Shown: positions 1 through 46,264 of the stretch, in pieces
Layout: every line of letters begins with the position of its first letter
Numbering within the stretch: position 1 is the first letter of the stretch
Origin: Albula goreensis
Lineage: Eukaryota > Chordata > Actinopteri > Albuliformes > Albulidae
DNA: 64,000 bases
Reading direction: 5' to 3'
Assembly (NCBI GenBank): GCA_022829145.1
Contig: CM040751.1
Coordinates: 1,240,001-1,304,000, forward strand
The notes under the pieces: generated by a model
What the model was told of the DNA's origin: nothing
What the model saw: only the letters and a program-made list of their open reading frames with translations
The model's database searches: none
Made by a program: the position numbers and the translations under genes

Positions 1-192
1 GCACACAGGAGGAGAGTGTGCTGAGAGGAGCAGGAGGAGAGCACACTGAGAGGAGCAGGAGGAGAGTGTGCTGAGAGGAGCAGGAGGGAGCACACTGAGA
101 GGAGCAGGAGGGGAGGGAGCTGAGAGGAGCAGGAGGGGAGAGTGCTGAGAGGAGCAAGAGGAGAGCACACTGAGAGGAGCAGTAGGAGAAGG
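1..192. repeat. GA-rich minisatellite, unit about 25 bp
   Basis: About eight tandem copies of a unit like TGAGAGGAGCAGGAGGAGAG followed by a five- or six-base core. The core alternates between GTGTGC and GCACAC, which are reverse complements, so the early array has a roughly 50-bp higher-order period. It begins at the window edge, so its true left end is unknown. It decays into GA-rich single-copy sequence near 190. No coding potential is seen. Confidence 0.85.
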
Positions 193-953
193 TGCTGAGG
201 GAAGGAGAGGGAAATAAATGATGGTCTGTTGCCTGGATGTGAGAGTGTGAGTGCTTCAGAGAGAGATAAAAGAGGTGAAAGATGAAGGAGGCTAAAGCAA
301 TAAGGCAGAGATCACAGAGTGTCCCCTGAATCTGTCCGCCAAGCACGGCACCCAAACAAACAGCCCATTTCTGTCATTATTTCATCATTTTGTCATTATT
401 TTGTAATTTATTTACTCCCATTATCTTTGTCTCCCAAGAGGAATGGTGTGATTTTTTTCTAAGTGGGTTACCCTCCCCTTCCCTTTTCAGGCCAGCACAG
501 TTTGAGATTCAGCACAACACATGGCCCTGTCCAGTCAGTACTGCAACTTTTTGGGCTCCATCAGCTGTTTAATGATGTTAATCTATCGATTAATCCTGCC
601 ACCCATAGCAAAGCAGCCAAGCAGGGAACTGACTGTAGTCCTGGTCTCTTTATTTCACATTAAACACACTGAATGGGGGTGTTCATACTGTGATATATTC
701 TGAGAGATATGTGACTACATCAAAGACTTCGGCCAGTCGTGTTTGTATGTGTGTGTGTTTATTGATGTCTATGTGTGTGCATGTGAGTGTGTGTGGTGCA
801 CAGGTCTTATTAACATGTAAAACACCCAGTAAATATGGCCCATGAATTATTCAATATTCCATTGTTGTTGTATGGTGGCAGGATGCCATTTATATGGTGT
901 TTTTCACAAATCAGAATGTTCAGTGCTGGGAATGCCATCACTATTCATTGTGC

Positions 954-1190
954 AACACAAAGACAGCACACACAAAGACAGCACATACAAGACAACACAC
1001 ACAAGACAACACACACAAAGACACACACACAAAGACAACACACACAAAGACAGCGCACACAAAGACAACACACACACACACAAAGACAACACACACAAAG
1101 ACAGAACACACAAAGACAGCACACACAAGACAACACACACAAAGACAACACACAAGACAACACACACAAAGACAACACACACAAAGGCAA
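954..1190. repeat. ACACAAAGACA-type short tandem repeat
   Basis: Degenerate tandem copies of a 13-15 base motif (ACACACAAAGACAGC and variants ACACACAAGACA). Because stops are absent from the repeat, several frames on both strands appear open, but the deduced peptides are pure repeats and not genes. Confidence 0.9.
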
Positions 1191-1639
1191 GTAAACATTA
1201 AGAAGGCTTGACTTCTTGCTGAAATTCATCCAGTGACTAAATTAATGCCAGGGCAAAAATGGTGTTCCTGTGCTGTGCCCATTAAGGGACAGTTCTCTGT
1301 ATTACCCGCTGTTTTGCTTCATCATTTGTGGTCCTGACATTCAGTTAGTCTGTCCATCTACTAACCGAAATCATTCACCTGCTAGTAACAGATATGAGTT
1401 CATTTCTGTAATGTATGCTTACTGGTAGTGGTTATATTTTATTATATACAACCAACTATGTTTTCTTTTGCCAGTGATTTGCTGGTGTTTTCCTGTGTGG
1501 AGGAAAGCAGAGATAATATGGGATTCATTGCTGATCCACTGCCGCGCTGGCCTTATCACAAACCTCAAAGCCCCAGAGATGAAAGGAAAACACCAAACCC
1601 TCCTTTTTAATGCGCTGCCAAAAAAACCATCGCGTGGAG

Positions 1640-1960
1640 CAGGAGCCGCAAGAACACAGCACAGCAGGAGAGGGAGGAGGAGAGGGGAGGAAGCTGGAGG
1701 AGAGAGGGAGAGTCGAGCGGTTGGGGGGAGGAGAGAGAAGGAGAGAAAGACGACAGAAAAGAGAGGGAGCGGAAAAAGGTGAATGGACACAATAAGGATA
1801 GGGTGGAGAGGGAGGAGATGAGGAAGAGGATAGAAAATGGTACAGCAGGACAGGCAAGGAGAGGAGAAGAAGAAGAAGAAGAGGAGGATAGAGACTGAGA
1901 GCGGGTGGAGGGGAGAGAGATGATGAGGGGGCGGGTTCACCTTCTTGCACTTTTGTTGAT
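1640..1960. repeat. Purine-rich low-complexity tract
   Basis: The + strand is almost entirely A and G for about 300 bases (GAGGAGGAGAGGGGAGG-like), with a second shorter tract near 2155-2260. The long Pro/Ser/Leu-rich reading frames on the complementary strand come from this composition and are not credible genes. Confidence 0.75.
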
Positions 1961-2939
1961 AGACAAGGCAGCAGGCCAATCCCGGCTGAGCGGCTCCGAG
2001 TGCCAGATCTCCAGATGGCATAGCTTCACCACAGGGCTGCACTGGGCATGCGGTCTACTGTACTGTACTGTATCACGCAGCTCTCCACTGCAGCCAAGGA
2101 GCGGGTGCCAAGGAGGGGCGGGGCCACAGACCAGCACCACGCACAAAATACAGACGTGGAGGGGGAGGGAGGGATGGACGGACGGAAGAGCAGAAGGCGC
2201 TGAAGTGAGAAGCGGAGAGAGAGGGGGGGGAGCGAGAGAGGAAAAGGGAGAAGGAGGGCAATTTCACGAGACCCCTGTAAACTTTTTAAAAAAAGGCACA
2301 TGTCATTCTCTCTTGCTTTTCGCTGCCATCATTTTTGTGGCCGTTTGTTATCGTGAGTAGGGGGTATGAGGAATGGAGTGGTTGTGTTATTTCCAGGAGC
2401 TGACAGGTTAGAGTGCTTGTGTCATGGCTGTGAATAACAGTGAGAGAGTGAGAGAGCAGGAGACCGAGCGATTTGCAACTCAAAGTCCCTACACGGCACA
2501 CACAGGCAGCGGCATGTACCCCTAGGGTTTGGCTACTGACGTAGAGAGGTACGATAAATATGAAACGGATGAGGTCAGAGGTGAGAGCAACAACAAGGAC
2601 CTTGACTTCTGACCTCAGAGTTTGCTTTCGTCCATAAAATGTTATTTTAATCTCTGATACGCATCTCTGCGATTTCAGTCTACAGTTTTTAAGTTCATTC
2701 CATTTCATACCACTGTGACTAAACTGTTTGCACAGAAAAATCAAATGGACAGCCAGGATGAAGTCATACCTCAGTAATGTTGTCCTCTGAATTTCAGCAA
2801 ATTATTTTATATGGACATCGCTGGTGGTAATTTCTTGTATTTTCATTGACTTAGTAATGGTCTTTCATACGTGTGTTGTTATTGAATAAATGCAGCGCTG
2901 CATAGCAGTTAAAAATTCACTGAACCATTGTGCAAACAA

Positions 2940-3980
2940 GTACACACTTTTGTGTAGAATAACGCTCGCTTTGGCGATGGTTGCACTGTGTATTCAGCTG
3001 TAGTGTAATGGTACAGTTCTGTGCACGCTAGCAGTCATACGTGTTCAGTGCTTTAGTACTACAAGCTATACCGATGACCACTGTTCAGTACTGTGCCTTC
3101 ACTTTTGTTCGGTACTTCGCACACCAGCGTCCGGTCCAGATGAGTGCCGCAGACACGGGCCCTGTGAATACGGTGGCATTAATGCGCACCGCGCTGTTTC
3201 CAGGACATGAGGTCAAGCGGGGACAGCCTCCACTGCCCTATCGGAAGCGTAACCGTGGCATTTCGACCGGATGCGGCAATGCTGACTCAGTCCCTTACGG
3301 ATATGCACGGAAAATGTCGTCTGCGGATAAGCCGCATACAACATCACAGACAGAATACCGACAGTCACGCTCCCCTTAAAAGGCGCAGATTTCAAACTTG
3401 ACGACACTGACTTGAACAATAGTTGGCTGGGAAGGTGTCAGACCTGTGTTCTCGTCAATAATGAAGCGAATGCTTGGTGAACTGATTCGGCTGAAGTTTG
3501 TGTTTAGAGTGCCGCAGGATTACAGCAGGAAAATAAACCATTAATATTTCATGGCTCTTAAAACGAAATCATTCAACGTCTGGATGCGAAAAGGCTTCGC
3601 TCTACATATGCACTCACAGCGTCTAACAGAATTGTGTTTTTTTCGACGACTGGTGTTTTCTCGCGGGGGTAATTCATTTAAATATGTTCGTCTTGGCGAC
3701 GGGTTCCTGGGACAAACGAGCGCTGGAGTAGGATGCCACGGTGCGATCCAAACAGTGTCCAGGGACACCAATTAGAGAAGCAAAGCTCAAGCACCTGTTT
3801 ACGGGCTTGTTTGCAAATCGTGCTTTAACAACAGTATAAGAGGATGCAGCAAAACACAGTCCTGCTAACGGATGAGAGCGAGTTTTCAAACAATGACTCC
3901 TAAACGGCACCAGAAGCGAAAAGAATATCTCCGCTCTCTAGTGATCAGTCTGAACGACGAAATGATTGTCTTTATAGATT
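2940..3980. promoter_or_regulatory. CpG-dense segment, possible promoter or unmethylated island
   Basis: By hand count there are about 29 CpG dinucleotides in 3021-3420 at roughly 50 percent GC, close to or above random expectation, whereas the flanks are CpG-poor and AT-rich. High CpG density continues to about 3980. No TATA box, recognisable coding exon or strong donor stood out. It may be an internal promoter of ttc9b or a distal regulatory island. The function is inferred from composition only. Confidence 0.35.
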
Positions 3981-4463
3981 AAACACGCCACCAAATATCA
4001 TTCTATCATGACCTCGGGAAAATATGTTGTGAATATGTAGACCAATACATAAGCACTAAAGTTTCTGGAATGTTCCTAGCTGTGTGTTTTGAGGACCCTT
4101 TTAACCCACATTTTTTGTTTTGGTTTTGAAAACCTTTTCAAACAAACTTGTCATATCAGCTCGTTTTCAGTATACAGAACTGTTTGAAATTAAAACTGTA
4201 AGTTAACTATTGTTTTCATTAAGCCCTATAAGAACAATTGGCTTAATGTTTTCTTCCCTGGGAAGTTGTTACCTGCACTGTGAAGCACTCACACTAAGCT
4301 AGATGGCATCCAAATATCTCATATGACAGTCATTACAGAGAAGGAAAGACATTATCTAGACATTAATTAGTGTTACTCTGTAGATTGTTGGTTGTAAGTC
4401 AGTTCCATCGACCTGATTGATTTAAAAAGCCAAGCTAATGCCAGAGAATCGTAAAAATGTGAG

Positions 4464-4570
<107 letters not shown>

Positions 4571-4579
4571 TGCGTGTGT

Positions 4580-4616
4580 CTTAAATCTGTGTGGGATGCA
4601 CACACACAGATTTAAG
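4580..4616. repeat. Perfect inverted repeat beside the TG tract
   Basis: Arms CTTAAATCTGTGTG (4580-4593) and CACACAGATTTAAG (4603-4616) are exact reverse complements of 14 bases with a 9-base loop. It sits about 10 bases right of the TG microsatellite and probably arose with it. No function can be assigned. Confidence 0.85.
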
Positions 4617-6154
4617 AATCTTGAAATGTGATGCTAGTCGACACATTAAAAATACGCAGTGTGTATGTGTGATTTGACATTCATTGACCTCTGAAGGTTC
4701 TCTGAATGATCTCTATATGTCTCTGTGTCTTTTCCATGGATGGAGAGGGGTGTCAAGGCAATTCCTATTTTTTTTTTTTTTACTGATAACTTTCCAACGA
4801 GAGAGACAGAGATAATTATAGCAACGCTGACAAGAGTGTAATCATTGAATATGAGGACAGGTTTTTAATTTGCCATGCTTACAATTCTTTTCAGAAAAGA
4901 AATATGAATATGAAATATGACTCCCATCATAGAAATGGGAAAGCTGAAACCCAAAAGAACCTTACATTTGCATTCTTTTTCTATGAGATTTCATTCAACC
5001 TCCCTTTCGGAACCACACTGGCATCTCGTCTCCATGGTGTTTTTGGGGGCTGTTCTCGCGGCAGAATGGTGGGTCGGGTCATGTGTCCTCGCTGTTTTTC
5101 ATCGGACCCAAAAACAGACTGACCCACTTTCCCACCCCATTCGGCCCCAACGGGCAGAAAACTTACAAAAATGAGAATCGATGGGATGTGATTTTCTTCC
5201 TACTTTGCATTCATTACGAATTCCATGGTTGTTTGTTAATTACAGAATTAGCTTCATTAATGTAATTAGTTTTGTAGTGTACTAAATCTCAGACACACTA
5301 GATCTGCTTTCACAAAACATGTACAGCCTTGTGCTCTCCTTGCATGATCCCAAATGCAGGGGGAGATCCAATGCAGGGGTCAGAATTCAAGGTCAAGCAA
5401 TGCAGCCAGAACAATTTTTGGTGGTGTTGCTCAGGGGACCTTTGTCACTCTATATACAGCAAAGGATTCTGGGGTGGCTGTGTTCAGCGGAGAATCCAAA
5501 TCGCACTTGTGAGGTGGTTATACACAACCCTTCAACAGCGGAAACAGCGATATGAGCCTGACATAGTCGGTCCCTGCAGCTCGCTGTTGTTTGACACATC
5601 TTCGGCTTAGCCAGACCCCCTGCCATCCACCCTTGCCTGTTGACAGGATGCTTCCCCATCAGGCCCTCAATGTTACATATTCACTAAACCGTAATGTGAC
5701 TGTTTTTTTGTTAGCTTTGCTACCTTCTGCAGCCGTTAATCTTTCCGAGGCAGATGCGTTTCAGGAGCAATGCTGTCTCCACTGTTTTTTCCTGCAGAGG
5801 AGTGCTCTCTTGCTTGATTAAATTCCCCAAAAACACCGCGGCAAGTAGTTTTAACAGCTGAGACTGGCTGAAAAGGTGTAATTGAGCTATAATGACCTCT
5901 AATTATGCTATTCAAAGCTCAGAATGAAGAGATTTCTGCTACACCAGGACTTATAAAGATAGAAGACCACTTTCTGAAATGAAGCCATTTGTTTTTACAG
6001 TGTAATTCTTTTGCTGATCTTAAGTGAATAACTCACAGAGTGATCGCTGTGTGGGGGAGTGCTGAGTTTCATGCTCTTGTATTTGGTCTTCATCATTCGC
6101 TCATGGTTCTGTTGTTGTTTGAAAAAATTCTCTCTATTTGCTCATAATTCTTGA

Positions 6155-9108
<2,954 letters not shown>

Positions 9109-9310
9109 AGCGCCCTATTTACCCCCGTGTTCTGCCCTGCCCGCGTAAATACCCCCTTCTTCCCTCCACGCCTTACCCAGGGCCACCCTGACCCTGGGGC
9201 CTCCTGCTGTTGGATGCAAACAGGGCTGAATCATAATTATAGTAACAGTACCGGTTATAAGAATAAAAACTATTAGAAGAGAGAATAATAAAATGAAAGG
9301 ACATTGCTTT
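9109..9310 (+). terminator. ttc9b: ttc9b 3'UTR with polyadenylation signals
   Basis: AATAAA hexamers occur at 9262-9267 and 9287-9292, 150-180 bases after the stop, in A/T-rich context. These are the first plausible poly(A) signals. A longer 3'UTR using a later AATAAA (for example near 10,006) cannot be excluded. Confidence 0.55.
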
Positions 9311-12145
9311 TATTTATTGATGACAAAAAAAAAACAAAGCATAAAAAAAATCATGTATTGTATGTGAGTTTTCCGTTTGAATTAAAAAAGAGGAGGGTTT
9401 GTTTGGGAGGTAAGCAAGTGTAGTAGCGGCTGAGATATTCTGGAGAGGAATGGTGTGGCTCGGAAAGGGGACATGCTTGGTTCTAGAATATTCCTGACTC
9501 TAGAACTCAAAACTCAGGTGAGCAGCTCACTCACCTGCCCCTGCTCACAGAGACTCCGCCCACCTACTTAACTCAGGCTGTCCCACCAATCAGCAGAGGG
9601 AAGTGGTAAGCCACACCAGGAAGTAGCTACAGTCTCTTTATTGTTGAACGAAACCCATCTGCCTGACTTTATTTTCCCTTTTCTAGATCTTTTTTTAAAG
9701 ATACCCTGTGTCAGTTTCTGATTTTTCTGAATTCAAGGGCTAATACAGTGTTTATATTTTATTCTTTGGTGTCTGTTTTAAGTCTTTCTTTTTCAGGCTT
9801 TCTCTGGTCATCATTGTACTGGTTATCACTTGTTAAAGAGAGCATGTATCCGTTCAATTTTTAAGGTACAAAAACACAACCGAAAAAGCATTGCTGTTTA
9901 AAAGATGTGTTCAGTATTTCTGTGTCTGGACCCTTCACCCTTACTTGGAGTTTGTCATGTGGTAAAGACTTTTAGCCACCTGGTGGGTGGTTCAATTATT
10001 GTGGAAATAAACAGAGATGTTTTAGCTCTAATATAACTGCTGTGCCAGGAGGACTTTCTGCAGTATGTACATGTATGTTACCTCTGCCATGTTCAAATCC
10101 CAAGCCATAAATTCAGAGCCAGTAGCTTAGCAGTTATGGATGTACTTGTGCTGGAGAACGTGACTGTCAACATTTGAAGCAAATCTTTATTTAAATCAGA
10201 TGGACCAAACGTCATCTTCACTTAGCAGTTTTGAGCCGTGTCAATAATGAAGTTTTAAGTGTAAGTCTGTAAAAGGGGGGAAGAGAATTGTATCACACAA
10301 TTGGAAACAATAGCAATGGTAAAAGAATATGGTTTTTGGTTGGTGCACATTGTAGAACTACAGGTGAGTGTGAATATTTGCCTCTTATCACAGCTCTGAT
10401 CAAGCCCAGGGATGGGAGTGAGGTGTCTAAAGTAGATGCCTGTTTGAAAAGAGAACCTATGCTGTACCATCAGAGCCCTATGACCTGGTTCCCATATATC
10501 AGTGAGCTTGAAGAGTGAGACGGTCAAAACTAATCATTTTCACATTTTTTTTTTAAATATGGGAAATTGTTAGTGATTCTTTTAAAATAAAGCTGGATAA
10601 AATCATATAAAAATTATTTTATTTTTATTTCACACATTTACCTTGCTTTGAAGTGGAGGCTGTGTTAATGATAAAACATTGACACATACCATTTCAGTTC
10701 AATCCAACACAGCACTGAGTTATGTCCTGTGTTGCAAATTTCACCAAAATGCAACCATAATTTCATATAAACTGTGACATTTTTTGACGCATAAAGGGCA
10801 TAAAATCCAGGTAAAATGGGTTTTAACAAAATTGCCTTTGTAAACAAAAATACAGAAATTTAATCCAGCAAAATCTTTAAAAACTGAAAAGGTTGGTGAG
10901 CTTTGCACTGGTTTATTTGCAAAAATGGTGTCAGCAGTGGGATACTTTACCTTTGGTGATGTCATACACCGATCATAATAATAACAATAATAAATAACAG
11001 AAAAATAATTGCTAATCCATCGTTGAGGGGAAAATGACAACAAAGACGTGTCCTTGTATGTGGAGTCTGAGTCTGACACTATAAAACCCTGTGTTGGGGC
11101 TAACATGTGGTTAGCATCACCGTGTAATCCAGGGCCACACAAAAAACCCTGTTTTTACCCGATTGGCTGGATAACCAGTGACCCTGCTTCATGGTGCATC
11201 ACCATAATTATCCATTTTTAAATACAATACATTTATATATTTGAATATATACTGTATGTATTACTAACTACTGTGAGCCCAAAGTTACCAAGGTAAATGT
11301 GAATATGAAGTAGCATAAATAATCTCTTCTTTTGGCTGCCTTTCAGAGTGCATTTAGGATTTCATATGTCACTTCCTCATCTGAAAGACTGCCGCAATGT
11401 TCTGTTCTACTCCGTGAGTCCTTCTCTCTCATTCTCTGAAGGTAATAATCTTTCTGTCACTATTGACTGCTCGGCTTAATGACTCCACTACCAGTTGAAG
11501 GGGAGACGGAGAGAGCGAGATAGAAAGGAGCAAGTGAAAGTGGGAGATGGAGGAAAAGAGAAAGCGAGAGAGAGGAGAGAGAGATGTACTGTAGTAAGAA
11601 ATGACCACAGTGATTTTTACTTCATCCATAGGCTAATGTGATACAGAAACCGCAGGAGAGTGGGTGTGACTGCACTCAGTGTGCTCTGCTCAGTGACCGC
11701 TGGTATGTGTGCGTGTGTGTGTGGTCCAGTGATCACACTACAGGTTCAGCTCACCTGCCAGCACACCTGTAGTTTACAAGCTGGCTGTCCCACAGCTCAG
11801 GGAACGTACCTTTGAGATTTGCCTACCAAATATTTCCTCTATATTTCCAATACCCCTCCCCTTCTCTCTTCCTCTCTATCGCTGCTTTTAAAAGCATCAC
11901 CTTGGAAGTGAAGCGGAGTTGCTAGGTAACTAGCTGGCGTCTGAAAGAGGAGAGGAACTTTATCTGTCTGAATGGGACTGTGTGTATGCGTGTGTGTGCC
12001 TGTTAGTAAATTTAGTTGTACGCGATTTTCTCTCTGCAAATGTGTGTGTCAGTAGAGTGAGGGGAGTGTGTGGCCGTGTGTGTGTATGCATGAGTCAGAG
12101 AAAGAGAGAAAGGGGGTGTGGCCATGAATATGTCTGTTGTTCTGT
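9311..12145. other. Convergent intergenic sequence
   Basis: No exon, RNA gene or recognised transposon is seen. The sequence is AT-rich apart from a purine-rich patch at 11,500-11,590. Confidence 0.5.
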
Positions 12146-13212
12146 TCTCCTATAGTTAAATGTGCACAGGCTCTGTGCTTCCATAGTTAAATGTGCACAG
12201 GCTCTGTGCTTCCATAGTTAAATGTGCACAGGCTCTGTGCTTCCATAGTTAAATGTGCACAGGCTCTGTGCTTCCATAGTTAAATGTGCACAGGCTCTGT
12301 GCTCCCATAGTTAAATGTGCACAGGCTCTGTGCTTCCATAGTTAAATGTGCACAGGCTCTGTGCTCCCATAGTTAAATGTGCACAGGCTCTGTGCTTCCA
12401 TAGTTAAATGTGCACAGGCTCTGTGCTCCCATAGTTAAATGTGCACAGGCTCTGTGCTCCCATAGTTAAATGTGCACAGCTCCCATAGTTAAATGTGCAC
12501 AGGCTCTGTGCTTCCATAGTTAAATGTGCTCAGGCTCTGTGTGCACAGGCTCCATAGTTAAATGTGCACAGGCTCTGTGCTTCCATAGTTAAATGTGCAC
12601 AGGCTCTGTGCTTCCATAGTTAAATGTGCACAGGCTCTGTGCTTCCATAGTTAAATGTGCACAGGCTCTGTGCTTCCATAGTTAAATGTGCACAGGCTCT
12701 GTGCTTCCATAGTTAAATGTGCACAGGCTCTGTGCTTCCTATAGTTAAATGTGCACAGGCTCTGTGCTTCCATAGTTAAATGTGCACAGGCTCTGTGCTT
12801 CCATAGTTAAATGTGCACAGGCTCTGTGCTCCTATAGTTAAATGTGCACAGGCTCTGTGCTTCCATAGTTAAATGTGCACAGGCTCTGTGCTCCTATAGT
12901 TAAATGTGCACAGGCTCTGTGCTTCCATAGTTAAATGTGCACAGGCTCTGTGCTCCTATAGTTAAATGTGCACAGGCTCTGTGCTTCCATAGTTAAATGT
13001 GCACAGGCTCTGTGCTTCCATAGTTAAATGTGCACAGGCTCTGTGCTCCTATAGTTAAATGTGCACAGGCTCTGTGCTTCCATAGTTAAATGTGCACAGG
13101 CTCTGTGCTCCTATAGTTAAATGTGCACAGGCTCTGTGCTCCTATAGTTAAATGTGCACAGGCTCTGTGCTTCCATAGTTAAATGTGCACAGGCTCTGTG
13201 CTCCTATAGTTA
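12146..13212. repeat. 31-bp minisatellite, about 34 copies
   Basis: The unit is TTCCATAGTTAAATGTGCAC followed by AGGCTCTGTGC. Each unit contains the short hairpin GCACAG-GCT-CTGTGC. Copies fall into types TTCCAT, TCCCAT and TCCTAT, and in parts of the array (roughly 12,300-12,460 and 12,820 onwards) they tend to alternate, giving a 62-bp higher-order period. One irregular block lies near 12,470-12,560. It sits between the convergent 3' ends of ttc9b and map3k10. Confidence 0.95.
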
Positions 13213-15147
13213 TATGGATATAGATAATTAAAAGAAATTCTCAAATGAAATCGAAGTGACAAGCAGGTGTCTTGGAGATGTTTAAATGAGCTAAACGCAA
13301 GATAATGTCAAGAGAATCAAAATAAACGCAAATTTCATCCACACAATACTGTCTTATCAACACTGAGTTTTACATTCTGAACATTTTAGCAGCCCGTAAT
13401 TCCTGACTAATAAAAGTAGTCACAGCGCAGCAATAATTAAACTATGTTCTTAAATACACTTATTTTTCATTTAATGAAATGCTGTAAAACATAAAGAAAG
13501 GAAAAAGGTCAGGTATTGATTTACTGTACCAGCCACCACAACAAAAACACAGAAACCAAGTCTGACCCATGGAAGTACCTGGGTTTGAACGGAGACAATC
13601 AATGCAGTAGTTCCCTGTTTTTTTATTTTATTTCATTTTATTCACACTTTAATTAATAATCTTTATCATCAGACTGCCACACTCATTTAGCCTCAGACTT
13701 CACAAGTTCAAACCGAAAAAACTCTATACATTAACATCAGTCGGTCCAACAAAGGTAGTTCTTGCTTGGTTGGTTGGATTCCGTCATATCTACAAATATA
13801 TACAGAAATTCCTGGAAAGAGGCTAATGATAACAGCAATAATTAATAACATTTTTCATAGTAATTGTATAATAATTATAATAAATATCCCGAGTGTTCTC
13901 AGTCACTCGGAGGAAACTGTAACGGGTTCAGCTCATTAGATCCTGCTACTTAAAATAATCCCATACAAATAATGACAATTAAAAAATAAAACTTTTTTTT
14001 TAAGAGAGACACTGTACACTGTATATCTGTAGCTTTGCGTTGTGTCTTGTAGAAAAAAAAATGTTTCCGCGAAACCCCAAAACACGAGCATTTCAGCGGG
14101 TGTTTGCAGATTGCTGTTCCCACGGCAGCACTGGACCTGGAACCCCAGCGTTGCCATTCCAGAAACGAACGTGCCAACATCCCATCAGTTCCTCGTGTGT
14201 TTTTCTGACCGCCGGAGGCATACATTTTCCTGCTGTTCCGTCGTCATGCCTCTTCGCGCTCCGGGAGCATGCGGAGGGGGGAGAAACACGGATAAGGTCG
14301 GCGTCAAGGTACAGTACTCCGGAGGGATTGTTTGGTAAGTCGTGGTATAAAACAGGTAGTTTTAGGAGGTTGATGATGGAGGCTGTTCAATGTGAGACGC
14401 GCATTGCGCACGTTTGATTAAAACCCTCATTTTCCCAGTTTCCCCTCATCTTCTTCCCCCGTTCCTGGCTGAGCCGCACCGCGCCGTCAAGCTGTACGCT
14501 ATCGCCAAGCGGAGGGGAGAAAGAGAGCGCTTTATCTGCTTGTAAACAGCAAAAGAACGTACAGTATAAAAGAGGCGAGGAAGGGTATGGACGGTGGGCA
14601 GTCTTCCCGCTCGAGTCTTCCTCCTGGTGCTACATGACGCTCACAGGCACACAGATATCCATTTCACAGGTAGGCCTAGAGGTGCCGCGTCCTTAAGCAA
14701 ATATGGCTTTTCCATACTGCATCCCTTCAGCGTATTGTTAAGACTGTCTGCCGTTTTAATTCGAGTTCCTATTTCCACTTCCAGGTAGGAATGAATTAAA
14801 AACGTATAGGATGCAGTGTGTAAAGGCCTATATTTGCAGTCCCGCAGCACGCCTTGTTCAGCCACCACAAAACAGCTCAGCAAAAGCACTCATCAACAAC
14901 GTAGGCAGGAATAACGCTTGCAGTTATGAAAAATGAAGAAAACTGTTATAATATATAATGTATGTATATAAAAAATATAATAGTAATCCACTCCCAAAGC
15001 TACAGGAATAAAGCAACCATTGTTTGTGCAAAAGGGGGCGTTGTTAGGGGTGTTGGGGTGTCGACCGTGTGAAGAGACATGAGAGTGAAGAGGCGGGAGC
15101 AGCAATGACCAGGAAGAGAGGGAGTGGGGGTGAGGGGGGGCCGTAGG
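13213..15147 (-). other. map3k10: Probable map3k10 3'UTR and flank
   Basis: This follows the map3k10 stop codon on the - strand. An ATTAAA variant lies on that strand near 14,754-14,759 and clustered AATAAA hexamers lie at 13,622-13,642 (TTTATT on the + strand), so the transcript could end at either. Which is used cannot be read from sequence. Confidence 0.4.
14040..14669 (+). promoter_or_regulatory. CpG-rich segment with TATA box and downstream splice donor (candidate + strand promoter)
   Basis: About 45 CpGs lie between 14,070 and 14,620 by hand count. An NRF1-like GCGCATTGCGCA is followed by TATAAAAG at 14,566-14,573. About 100 bases later TTTCACAG at 14,669 precedes GTAGGC, a usable donor. 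Together these resemble a TATA promoter and short first exon on the + strand, antisense to the 3' end of map3k10. No downstream + strand exon was identified, so it could be a non-coding transcript or coincidence. Confidence 0.35.

Positions 15148-46264
<31,117 letters not shown>

Noticed and set aside
1419-2042. 207-codon frame on the - strand
   Set aside because: Composition artefact of a purine/pyrimidine tract; Ser/Pro/Leu-rich with no domain.
3041-3379. 112-codon frame in the CpG-dense block as ttc9b exon 1
   Set aside because: The peptide lacks any TPR or the conserved KFREAIGKYHRAL-like motif.
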